DNA from: Epinephelus fuscoguttatus
Lineage: Eukaryota > Chordata > Actinopteri > Perciformes > Serranidae
NCBI RefSeq assembly: GCF_011397635.1
Contig: NC_064759.1
Location: 20,980,428-21,044,427 of the forward strand
Length of the DNA stretch: 64,000 nucleotides
Direction of reading: 5' to 3'
Shown: positions 24,871 to 36,400 of the stretch, one piece after another
Layout of the letters: the number at the start of each line of letters is the position of its first letter
Numbering within the stretch: position 1 is the first letter of the stretch
The notes under the pieces: generated by a model
What the model was told of the DNA's origin: nothing
The model's input: only the letters and a program-made list of their open reading frames with translations
The model's database searches: none
Program-made: the position numbers and the translations under genes

Positions 24871-25758
24871 CAAAATGTGTTAATACCACACGCTGCTAAA
24901 GAAATCGCTGCATGCAAAAGTACGTTAGTCCTGATTTAAAAACAAACAAACAAACAAACAAACAAACAACCCGCTGAAAAAAATATACCATTTGACATCG
25001 CTGCATTTTATTTCCTGATGCGCCTCCCTGTAACGGTAATGTCCCATGATTTATGCAAGATATTTTTAGGCCAACCTCGATTAAATTCAAACTGGCTGAT
25101 GAAACATGAAACCTGTTCTGAATCAACGTGCACGGACTAGCCTGACTTTTCCCTACTCAAAACAGAGTGAGAAATAAAATAAATAAATGCGGACTCCCCT
25201 CCCCCAACCCCTTCCTCATATTCGCAAGTTGTGCTTCAACTTAACGGCACGTAGTGCTTAGTGCTTTGCTATATTCACCGCTCACCAGTGATTTATTCAG
25301 TAGATCACGAGTTGTGCATTCATATTAACCTGACAGCTACACCTATAACGTTATATTACAGTGTGTATTTGCAATCTGTCAAGATTCCCCCCTCCCAACC
25401 TGCTGCCAAGAGGGAAAACAGCGCAATGTCAACGGTTACATTTGTCAGAGCTGTGGCGCAGGGCGTGGAAGTACACATTTACCCTTTGTCGGTCGTGTTA
25501 AACTGATTTATACACACTTCACTTGACTACCTAGACTGCAAACTCCTATTTTCGACGAATGAGAGGATGCCCGCCCAGGTCTCTGCTGTCGGACCGCCAT
25601 GGCTGCACCGTTTGTTAGGGATGATGACGTTCCTCTGATGCAGATATATCAAACGCAGCCTAACGGAAATCTTAACTTTACAAGAACCTAGTGCACTGAA
25701 AAAAATATATATATACATTATAATAATACCAAAGAAATCTTACCTTTGCTTTGCCCAT
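22533..25758 (-). CDS. hmgn2: HMGN-family nucleosome-binding protein, 64 aa
   Basis: Six small exons on the minus strand, all joined in phase 0: 25758-25744, 24332-24318, 24030-24001, 23686-23642, 23385-23329 and 22565-22533 (stop TGA). Each has AG/GT borders. The product starts MGKAK, then NAPTE, then QRRCSARLRT, a lysine-proline segment (KPQKVVEPKKKPAVK), RAAKPKKDKQAENG, and ends ESKAEATEAK. The RRxSARL core, the Lys/Pro/Ala-rich body and the acidic C-terminus mark an HMGN protein, which binds nucleosomes in the nucleus and loosens chromatin. The six-exon layout matches HMGN genes. Oddities: MGKAK replaces the usual MPKRK, and a cysteine follows RR where the family has RRSARL. The symbol rests mainly on adjacency to dhdds, as in human; the exact paralogue is uncertain. 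Confidence 0.8.
24792..24866. repeat. (TA)n microsatellite
   Basis: About 75 bases of uninterrupted TA alternation in intron 1 of the HMGN gene, preceded by AAATA repeats. Open frames of alternating Ile-Tyr across it are artefacts. Confidence 0.95.
24938..24968. repeat. (AAAC)n microsatellite
   Basis: Seven or so tandem AAAC units in intron 1 of the HMGN gene. Confidence 0.9.
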
Positions 25759-26060
25759 GTTGCTGGTAAGAAATGTACAGAAAGCTCACAAAATAAAACC
25801 GTAAAGACGGGGTTTTTCTCCGGAGAGATAACACACAACAAGCGACCACTAGCTGTGTAAAATGGCGAATGTATAATGCAAACAAATGGTTTTGTAGTTT
25901 ACGCTGAAATATAAGAACGAAACCGGTTCGAACCAGTTTTGTTTCGGTGTCTGTCATTGGACGCAGACGCGTCACGTGACCCACAGGCGCCACCCATTTG
26001 TTAAAGAGGCAGGAGGCGGCCCGGAATATACTGGTCAGTGCCGCCGGGGGGCGCAGCGTC
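25759..26060 (-). promoter_or_regulatory. HMGN 5' UTR and promoter region
   Basis: Sequence upstream of the HMGN start codon becomes CpG-richer. It carries an ATTGG (inverted CCAAT) near 25956, a CACGTG E-box inside GCGTCACGTGACCC near 25972, and a GC-rich block up to about 26060. This fits a housekeeping-type promoter. The transcription start is not defined by the sequence. Confidence 0.5.
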
Positions 26061-26150
26061 AACGGTTTCTGATTGATTATTAATTAAGATGTCATTAGGA
26101 AAATGGCGCCGCTTTAGACAACAAGTAGGTCCAGTTCACCGCGTACACTT

Positions 26151-26978
26151 CTGTGGGGGAAGGGGTGCTTTTGCATGTGTAGAAAAGCAGTGCCACAGTA
26201 TGCAGATACTCCTGGAACCAAAGTATTAGCATCAAAATGGGTAGTTTTTTTTTCCAAATCACAATTTTGTATGCAAACGAGGGAATCAGTTTACAATGCG
26301 ATACAATCTTATAAACTATTCAACAGTTTAAAGTAGTTAATATTAGTTTCACTTTGACAATTTTAAAATACTGCTTACTTGTTTATGCACTAGTAATAAT
26401 ATTCCAATACTGATGGGACCAATTCCTCAGTTGCATGAGGATTGCCTCTCTGAAAATATATAATAGTACTTTTTGTAAATATTAATATTTCCTATTTCTG
26501 TGGGGGAGGAATTACTTTTATATAAATAAAAAAGCAATGCCACAGTGGAAAAAACCCTCCTGGAATCAAAATCTTACTTAAGTACGAAATATTAGCACCA
26601 AAATATGTAGTTCTTTGTTTTTCAAATCTCAAAATTTCATACAAAATGGTGTGATGCAGTGTTATAAACTATCCAACAGTATAATGTTGTTCAAATAAAC
26701 TTTACCTTGACAATTTTAAAATACTGCTTACTTGTTTATGCACTAATATAATATTACAATTCTGATGGGACCAATCTGCTTTCGAGTATTTGACTTGTCA
26801 TACTTTAATTATATGATGCTGCTAATACTTATGTGTTTTTACATGCAATTGAGTGTATTTATTCTGTGGCTACTATTCTTTCAGGAAAAAAAAAAAAATT
26901 AGTATGTCTTCCTCTTGAGTTATAAGATTGGCTCTCTGAAAATATGAATTACTTTTTGTTAATATTTCCTATTCCCAG
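26151..26978. repeat. Diverged tandem duplication between hmgn2 and dhdds
   Basis: Two copies of one unit lie head-to-tail. Copy A starts at GTGGGGGAAGGGGT (26151) and copy B at GTGGGGGAGGAATT (26500). Both share, in order, AGCARTGCCACAGT, TATTAGCAYCAAAAT, GACAATTTTAAAATACTGCT, TTACTTGTTTATGCACTA and CTGATGGGACCAAT. Copy B has an insertion of about 150 bases (roughly 26780-26930) before the shared end CTCTCTGAAAATAT. The unit is about 350 bases and non-coding. Confidence 0.8.
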
Positions 26979-27529
26979 TAAGTGGATTAGGATAAAATTC
27001 AAGATTGACTGATTAAAGACTTTTTGACAAGACCAAAATGAACAAAACCAATAAACAGTTTTGAAAAATATTAGCGTTTTTTACTTGTGTTAGATCGCTG
27101 ACTGCCAGTCATAGTTTACCCATCTTTATATGTACTACAACATTACAACTATTAACTAAATATTTGCTGTGAACAAAATAGCAACTATATACAATCATTT
27201 TGATTTAATATACACATTACAGTTCTTAATTTAAACAGTATATTTACCATGTTGTAGTTGAGAGCTCCAGTACTCACATTTACTTGTAGGAATTAAAGGT
27301 TTAGTTGATATGGCTATATGGACTGAAAGCTTTTCTTCAGTGACCTAACAGGAAATCAAATACAGTCATTTGGTTTCCCCTGAGCTGGTACACATCAGCA
27401 GCATGGACCTTATGAAAGATATATTTTTCTGCTGCACATGTTAAGATGGCCATAACATTGACATGTGGTATGTAAGTACAAAGGACTGAATCGAACATCG
27501 TTTACTCATATCTGACATATAGTAATTGC

Positions 27530-27535
27530 TTTATT
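27530..27535 (-). terminator. Candidate polyadenylation signal of dhdds
   Basis: AATAAA on the minus strand about 470 bases past the dhdds stop codon. A long T run near 27790 (A run on the mRNA strand) lies closer and could confuse 3'-end mapping. Confidence 0.4.
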
Positions 27536-28004
27536 CTGTTAAAGAAAGCTGGTCAAAATCTAGTTATGTCATCAACATCACACTCAACAAACAACACTTT
27601 CTTTGGGCCACAACAAAAAATGCAAAACTGTGCTGATTAATCTGGACGGCTGCTTTGGGAACGTCTCCAAAACAGAGGATCTCTGGCTTTCACTCATATA
27701 CTTTGATCTTCCAATCAATAGCATGCATTTGACAGACAATTTACACAAGTACTTAACTACATCTTGACCAGACATTTCCACGTATTAGACTTTTTTTTTT
27801 TTTAATCTACAATCATAAATATCAATTTTTTCTACAGCCCCATAGGGGTAAAATTGCCCTCTCGTCTTGTACAGATCAGTAACACAATGAAATCATCCCC
27901 AGTTACTGTTGGTTCTTCACTTTTCCGCAGAAAGCCCTTTTGGGAAGAGGACAGGAGAGGTTTCATCCCCACTTCAACATGGGGTGTTGTTCTTCGGAGC
28001 CCTC

Positions 28005-30397
28005 CTAGGCCAAGACGGCGCTGCTCGTTAAGTCATTAAAGAATGAGTCTCTCTTGTGCTTCAGTGCTTCTAGGAAGTCCTGGATCCGTTCTTCCCGGCA
28101 GGTGGTGTAGTGCTGCAGTGCCTCTTGTCTTCTCTGGGCGTCGACAGGCTTCCCATTCCCATGATGCTGCAGGTGCTCTGCTACACAGGCACGATCCGCC
28201 TCTAGCTGCTGTAAGGCCTGATCTTCTCGATAGAGTTCTCTGGCTTTCTGCGGTACGACACACATTAAAATTCCAATTACAATTGGACTGCTAGCTCGAG
28301 AGGTGCCAGTTCTCCTCCTGGGCAGTGCTGAGGTCTTAATTATTAATGTGACGACAATGTAGATTTACTCACAATAATGATTACATGCACAATGGACTGT
28401 ACAAGTTACATGACAGTTGGTGGAAAAGTGGAAATAATCTATACTTTTTACCAACTAAGCTGAAGCCATATTGACTAGGAAAAAGGTTATCACAGCCTTT
28501 GCTGCTTTGCAACAACACCTGCTATAGTTAATTTAATTTTTATAATTCACATTTTGTGCCTGAATAACTGACCAACAGTGGTTGGACAAAATAACAGAAA
28601 CATTGTGCTGTACAATAACCCTGCAGTAAATATAAATTTTGACTCACAAGTCAAGTCACACTCCCAAACTCATAAAGATAAAACAACATAAGCTGTGCCA
28701 AATGGTGGAATGTAACTGACTTGTAACAATGACTTGACTTGCTTGATTTTCACCACAGTGACTTGGAAGGTGCTTGAGACTTGAGTGTCAAGACCTGAGA
28801 TCTGCTTGTGAGTTGAACATGTGCGACCTACTCCCATCTCTGACCAGTACTAAAGCACACATTCAGAAGTAGTCTATCTTTCCAGTGGGTTGCCATATAA
28901 TGATCTGAAAACTCACTGTTGAAACTTGTCACTGTCTGATCTATATTAAAACTGCACCATACTCTTTCTATATCCAAGCCTTACCTCAAAAATGACTGTG
29001 ATTAATGACTATGAACCTTTCATAACAGGTGATTCTTACAGCACCCATTGCTGCCACCTTTACTGAAAGGTTGGCTGGCCACATTCGGCTGTGAGACGAG
29101 AACAGCTTTGGTATTTGTTCACTTGTCTCAAGCTTTGATTCAGATGCTTCCACCTTATATTTCATCCCTTTTAACCTGACCTCACATAACCTTGGTACTT
29201 TGTCACAGAATAGGTTGTTGCTTCACACTCCCCTTATCAGAACTGAACTAGGAAGAATGTCACTCCATTACAGTGCACCTTGTACAGTACATGGAATAAT
29301 CTGCAAAAGACCTTAAAATTGGACACTCTGCCATCCTTAGGGTTGTTTAAATGCCTTATTTCTGATCTTGTTTTAATTGAGTGTAAATGCTTTTAACTAT
29401 ACATCTACACCTTAGCATGTTTATCACCTTGTATTTCTACTTTTGGTGATCAATTCTTCCTAATGTTGTTTTGTATGATTTCATTTCTGTTGTTTAAATG
29501 TTGAGATTTGGACAGTTGGTTGGTAAAATCATGCTTTTACATTAATGCAGTCATAATCAGCTAATGATATAACATGTAGTAGTGTAACATCCACAGGGGA
29601 CATTTTTATACTTTTAATACTTCCACTTACATCTCTTTACTGAAGCAACATTTTCAAAGCAGGTCTTTGACTTGTAACAGAGTATTTTTACAGTCTGGTT
29701 TTTACTAAAGTAAAGGATATAATCACTTTCTCTCCTACCCCAAGCTCGGCCTGAACGGTCACAGTGAATGACGCTGCGCTAATATAACCTACCTGCTGCT
29801 GTGAGAGAGCGAGGTAGATAATTATGCACTGTAAAAGTCCCAAAATGCCAACAGAGCAGGAACAAGAAGGCAAAATAACTCACTGTGCCATGGAGGTGTG
29901 AGAGAACGATATCACACTGCATATGGGTGTGCATAGCAAGGGCACATACACACACTGAACTTATGTTGTGAGAGCAGGCCGGAACAAACGTTAGGCACCG
30001 TGGCAGTCTACAGCTATATAGTGATACCTATGTGTGTGTTAACGGCCTGGAGCTGACAGTGTAGTGCTAACTGCCGAGCATGTTCACTGCTAAATTACTT
30101 ATTCTTAAGAGCTATTTGTAGGTAACTGGGCTTGCTTGAGTTTCTTAAAGACATTTCACCTCTCATCCAAGACGCTTCCCAGGAAGAAATTAAGAATCCT
30201 CCTGTCAAGTCGAATCCTTCATCAGTGTTAGTCTAGCAAGTCTCAAGTCCTTTGTGACTTAAGTCCCCACCTCTGGGGCGTCGGTAGCATAGTGGATAGT
30301 GCCGGCACCCCGTGCATAGAGGTGATGCCTCGCTGCAGCAGTTGCAGGTTCGACTCCGGCTTGCAACCCTTTGCTGCATGTCAACCCCCACTCTCAC

Positions 30398-30443
<46 letters not shown>

Positions 30444-33400
30444 CCCCCCCCCCCCATTTCACTCTGTCCTGTTCATGAAAGGCAAAAAAGCCCCAAAAAA
30501 TAATCTTAAAGCAGCTGTGCCGAACTTTTCGTTGATTATAGCGCCCCTTTGGTCGAAGCGGTATGACACCCACAGCCTGGTGTCATAAAATGCCGACTGC
30601 AGCCGGCAGTTACCGCATGCATTTGTTTTGGAGAGCGAGAGGATTAACTAACGTCAGGTCAGTCCAAGTAATTAGTGGAAACAGCAAAATTACTCAGTAA
30701 GTTCTCCTCTCATCTTTCTGTTCTGATCTAATCTGTTGTGTATTTTGAGCTACTAAGGCTACCGAAGTAGTGTGAGCCTCAAGTTATTCTGGGTGATGTA
30801 GTAACCGTTGTTGTGCTACTGGAAACAATGAGAAGCAGCCGTGTACGTTTGGTGTAAGGAGGAATAAACAGTTAACAAGTCATCTGCTGAGTCTGCATTA
30901 TTATGTGAAAAGAATACTCCGACGATTTGGGAGTTATGCCCTTTCTCTGTCATTTTCATATTGAGACAGCGGTTAGCATGGCATTTGTAGGGGGTCAGTA
31001 CATCTTGCGCGGAGGGATACACCGGTGAGCAACAGCTGCAGCTGGCTCTGGGACAGGTACGCTAGGTCACTCGGTAAAAGCAAACAAAGAGACGACACGG
31101 ACGATATTACTCACCTGACTGAAAGCTGTCCATCAGCTCCTGCAGGCCTGGGGCGTTTTTTCCAGTTCATCTTAGGAACATGAAAAAAAGTTTCAATCAC
31201 GCCAGGATTAGTGATTGCTACAAAGTTTTCACTCCTTGTGATGCACTCTCTGTGGCAGGTTTCCTCCTGATGATATATCCCCCCAACGGTGGTAGCACTG
31301 AGTCCCATTCTGTGCAGCAAAATGGGAGCGGAGGATTCAGCCTCTCCTCGCCTGCTCAGCACTTACTCTGGCTCCGGCCGGAGTAAGTGCTGAGCAGGCC
31401 GGCTCGGTTTGAGGCCGGCTCAAACAGTTATGGCTCTGGATCTGTGTCCGCTACAAGAAACTCTTCAAAATCGCGTTCAAAGTCGTCCATTGCAGCTACT
31501 ATAGTCCGGAGATATCGCTAGGCTAAATAAACAGCTGAGTTTTGTTTACAAGCTACGTCTGTGCCTGCTCACCCGTGTATCCCTCCGCAGATCACAGCGC
31601 AGGACGTACTGACCCCCTATAAGCGCAATGCTAACCGCTGAGACCCAGCCACTGGATGTACAGACACAAAAAAGATATCGATCATGTTGTCTCAATGTGA
31701 AAATGACAGAGAAAGGGCATAACTCCCAAATCATCGGAGTATTCTTTTATGTGAAGACACACAGTGAAGACATAACATAAGCCTTACACAGCAAAGCTGT
31801 TACCTGCAGCCTTCGCTTGCAAAGCTAACGCTACTAACGTTAGGTCAGTCCAAGTAATTAGTGGAAACATGCTAACATGCTAACGTTACACAGAAATTAG
31901 TAATAAGGTAAGACCTGTTCATAGATGTTCTGGTGTAGCTCTGAATTTCTTATAAACTGAGGACAACTGCCTGCTGTATATTTGTGTTTGTGGTCAGAGT
32001 CACAGATAATTTTAGATGATGCTCCTTCCTTATCCGCCATGACATCAAAAGTACAACCAAGTCCTCATAGATACATCTCTGGTAAAACTGTTAGGTGTTA
32101 TGTGTTCAGCAATGCCCGTTGCGTACTGCTTACTCAAAGAACACTGTAAACACGGCTCCTTCTTCTGTGGTTTAATCGCTGTGGGCGCTGCGGGCGAGCA
32201 GAATCACTTCCGCCTCAGGTGCCGTATTCTGGTTTGCTGACTTCCGCTGTCGGTCCGACCCGAGTGAGGCTATGCTAAATAGCCATATAGAGAAAGGCTT
32301 TTTTGTCGCTGTTGGGTTCAAATAAATATGCGGATCTTCAATGGGGGGAGATGAACTAGGGGCAGTTTTATTAATGGTAAAAAGTTCCGCACAGCTGCTT
32401 TAAGGAAAAAAAAAAAAAAAGTCCCCACCTCTGGTACTGACTGCCTAAATTTCTGGTGCAACACTTATAGCCACTGTGCATGTTTTTACATGTGGCATGG
32501 GCAAACCTAAAAACTCATGTGCTGTGTTCATGTGTTGGCAAATAAAAATGGGAGAACTGCACTGGCAGCTATGAGCTGAAGTCACACACAGATCCTCACC
32601 TACACTGACTAAAAAGACACCTACCAGGACATTTGCTTCATGACACTGACCTTTGGCATTATGATCCTCTCCAAAGCTTTATTTGCTGTAAAGCCACTGT
32701 AATGTGACATATTATTTTGCTCTGTGAGCCCTCTCCAATAGAGAGTCCCATCTTGGTGCCAACTGTGTCTCCATGTAGGCCTTACCTGAATGGACTTGTG
32801 ATTTAATTGATATTGGAGAATGGCTTCACACAGGTTCCAGAATGAGTACTCCGGCCACAGAACGGACTGAAACACTAGACAAGAGTGGGAAGTCTGCAGA
32901 GTGGACAGTAGAATAAAATCAATACAAGCCTCAGAAGAGGAGCTGTGAAGTGCTTCAAGATATAATCAAATCATTTAGTCCATTTGGTTAATACTTTGTA
33001 TTCTAGATTGCAACCCTAATTAGGTGGGTAATACTTTGTTATTACAGCCATAAAAACATAAAATAGTATGTGAAAACAAATAGTCTACATTTCTTCGAGA
33101 TGTCCTACCTAAACAGATACAGTTACTATCAATGAGAGATGCAAAGTACAAAAACAATCCCCTGTATTTGGTTAATGTTTTAATAAGATAAGGCGGCCGA
33201 GTCTGTCATAGCTGGCCAAATGATTGTTCAAGATACATGGCTTTATTAAAATAACCTTTAATTAAAAATCTAATTTATTTTTTCATGGTAAAATCTAGTG
33301 GTCTATTCTCATCTTTAATGGCTGCTGCATTACAGATAAAGGTAATAACACACAGAATGTGACTACCAAAGTTCTCTAATTAGAAAGATCCCTACAGAAG

Positions 33401-36400
33401 TCTTACTGGTAATACAAATAGCAGACTTGTATCATGTCTGCTGTAAAGGCTACACCTGACACATACTCCCAGCTCCTTTTTTAGCACCAAAGACAGATGC
33501 GGCAGTATCTACATTAACTAAAAGTCTTGTGTAAAATATGTTTGGAGGGAAACTTTGAGCAACACAACCTGAAATACAAGTCTATCTGCTAGTGTTACAG
33601 CTACTGTGCCTGAAAACTAGCTATTACTCCTAAGTTATAATGATTGCCAAACACTCCAATGAACCTGGAAATTCCTTTCTCCAATGTAACTTTAGTGTTT
33701 TCAATGTTAAAGGTGTGGTATGTAAAAGATAGTTGAGTCTTATTCCCAGATTGCCAAATACAGATGTAGTCTTACTCTCACTCTTACTCTTAATTATCTT
33801 TCCTCTGAATTGCAAACTGATCCTCTAAGAGAGATCTCTCAAGGCAAGAACTACTTTCTGAACCTCACCTGCCAAAGAAGGAAGTCGCTGAGTCGCACCT
33901 CTCCAGAGGTGCGGATGAGCAGGTCAGGATTGGGGGAATTGTTGCTGTACAAACACTCACTTAGCAACGACTCTGAAACATCACTGAGCACAACAGAACA
34001 ACACAAACACAGCTTGTTAGAGCAAGTTGCATTATGGATGTTAGCAGGGTGTCATCAAGATCAACTCAGTACTGCTGTTTTCTGATCGTTACCTTGCTTT
34101 GATCAAGCCCTGCTCCACTCCCCAAGCCATTTCTCTGACCGCATTGGTGATTTCATATCTTGATGTGTAGGCAAAGCACACATTCAGGAAACATCTGCAA
34201 AACAAGGATTTATATATCTAAAATGTTATCTCGTGGTGAGTACGGTGGTGAAGTTGAGTCACTAATGAAAAGGGTTATAGTAGCAGAGGTGGAAATTAAT
34301 AAAACACGTACTTATTGTGTGCCTTGGTTATGACCACAGCTTTGGCAATAACCTGCTGAAGGTCTAGTGGCAGCATGTTCAGGTCGCCCAGCACCCGGAT
34401 ACACACACCATGCTTCTTCAGATTGTCCCTACAAGACATAAGAGAGGTGTGTGAAGAATTCAAGAAAGGCATGAAGAAGAACAGGGAGAACCAGGAAGAT
34501 CACTCATTTTATACAAAAATGCTGAAACATGTATGTCAGTATTTCCCACCCACTGAGCAGTCAGTTATTACAGTTTCCCTGAAGCATTCCGCAGTCCAGT
34601 GCTTTGTGTGAAGCTGGTTTGTCCAGTGTTTGTGTTCAGCGCAATAACCCCAGCCACCATCCATCATATGCCGCCCTCTTGGTGGCAGGAACCTCGCAGT
34701 TACACTAAGTTTGCAAGACTTCCTGATACACAGATTGAAGCTGTGGAATAGTTGCATAAATGTTAATAAAATGTTTTTGGTATCAGGACTAATCAAGATT
34801 ATGTCCAGTATGTCATGTCTATATGATGATTTAATTTTCTAATGTTACTGCTGTACAGAAAAGTGTGATTTTAAGGTGAGGTGGGGCGGGCACGTGGCAA
34901 CAAGGTCCATAAATTCAAGGAATTTCAAGTACTTTTTCAAGCACTACTTTTTCAGTTTCAAGGACTTCACACAAAGCACATGATTCATTTTCGAATATAT
35001 TTTTTCATTTAACACAAATAAATGATGTGATCAATGTCTGGCCTTTCAATGAAAGGTCACTTATCACACATGATGAGGAAAGAAAAAATCATAACAGAAC
35101 CATCACAAGTTCACGCCAGCTGGAACTTCAATTTTATTTTCAGATTTCGGCAGAGATACATATTCAGCACTGCTGAAGAGACAGGGAAAAAAAATCACGT
35201 TGAAAACTGGCTCATTAAGTTAAGTCATGTTAAGTTTAGCCAAGCCAACATAGGCCTAATGGTTTCTTTTAGGGTTTTAAGAGTGGAGCGAAGTAAAAAT
35301 GAACTATGCTGTCAGATAGGACACTGACCGTCCTGTGCGTCAGCTCGTCCAGATGCTCTCCACAGCTTGTTTTACATTCATACAGCATAGGCGCGGTGCA
35401 AAAATGCATAGGTGCTGTGCTTGAGCTGTATAATGGCAGGGAAAACCCTGCACAGAGTCATAAACATGCACAAAAAATATTAGGCTGATAGGTCCAGTAG
35501 TATGCCAGATTAGATGTGGACAGACGCATACGACCGAACTCATGAATATCATCTGGCAGATAGCGCTCAAAACACCACAGCCAGCACATCAGAATTAATT
35601 TAAAAAAAAAAAGAAAAAGCTGAGCTATTTAGTGACTTGACTTGATGAAAAACTTTGTTCAAAATATAGGACAGCTTTACATGCCTCATTTAAATTTCAA
35701 GGACTTTTTAAGCACTTTGTTAAATAAAAAAAATGTGAATTTCAAGTTATTCCAGTACTTGAATTGTTCCCCCTCAAAATAAAGCACTTCAAACACGTCA
35801 GGCACCCTACGCAAACCCTATGGCAAGCGCCAAAGCAGGGTGTGACATGTTACTCCTGTTTTTCAAGCAAATATGCTGCATAACAAGCCATGGTATCAGC
35901 ATCTGTGCTTTTTACAACACAGCATTTTCAAAATTGCCACCAAGACTAACATTTGAACTAGTGTACTTAGCCTCTGAAATCACAGAGTCTTTTAGGAAGC
36001 ATCAACAAACGCTGTACTTTCAATGAGCAACCATAGCTGATCGGCTTAGCTAACAAGCCACACATGACCGACAAAAGGTTTATTTATCAAAAGGCAAGGA
36101 ATGACTCATCTGTAAAATATTCGTCCCTGTGAAAAGGCCAATCCAAGACAAAGGTTTTCTTGGGCCAACATCTAGTGGCCATTTGTGGAACTGCAGATTC
36201 ACGCACTTAAAATATTCACCATGGTAGTTATTGACTGCTTTAAATAAGTGTTTATTGACAGCTATATTTGCAGTATGGAGTACAGTTACAGTATAATTAG
36301 AGTCAAAATCTAGTGTATAGAGTCAGAATCAGCCAAAATAGCAATGGAAACAACTGATATTGTGCACTCCCTATTTATAAGTGAGCCTTTGTTCCTCTTG

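Noticed and set aside
24659-24889. Open frames of alternating Ile and Tyr
   Set aside because: Translation of the (TA)n array.
30277-30360. Possible tRNA gene
   Set aside because: A- and B-box-like sequences are present, but they belong to the SINE head. No complete cloverleaf or discriminator end is visible.
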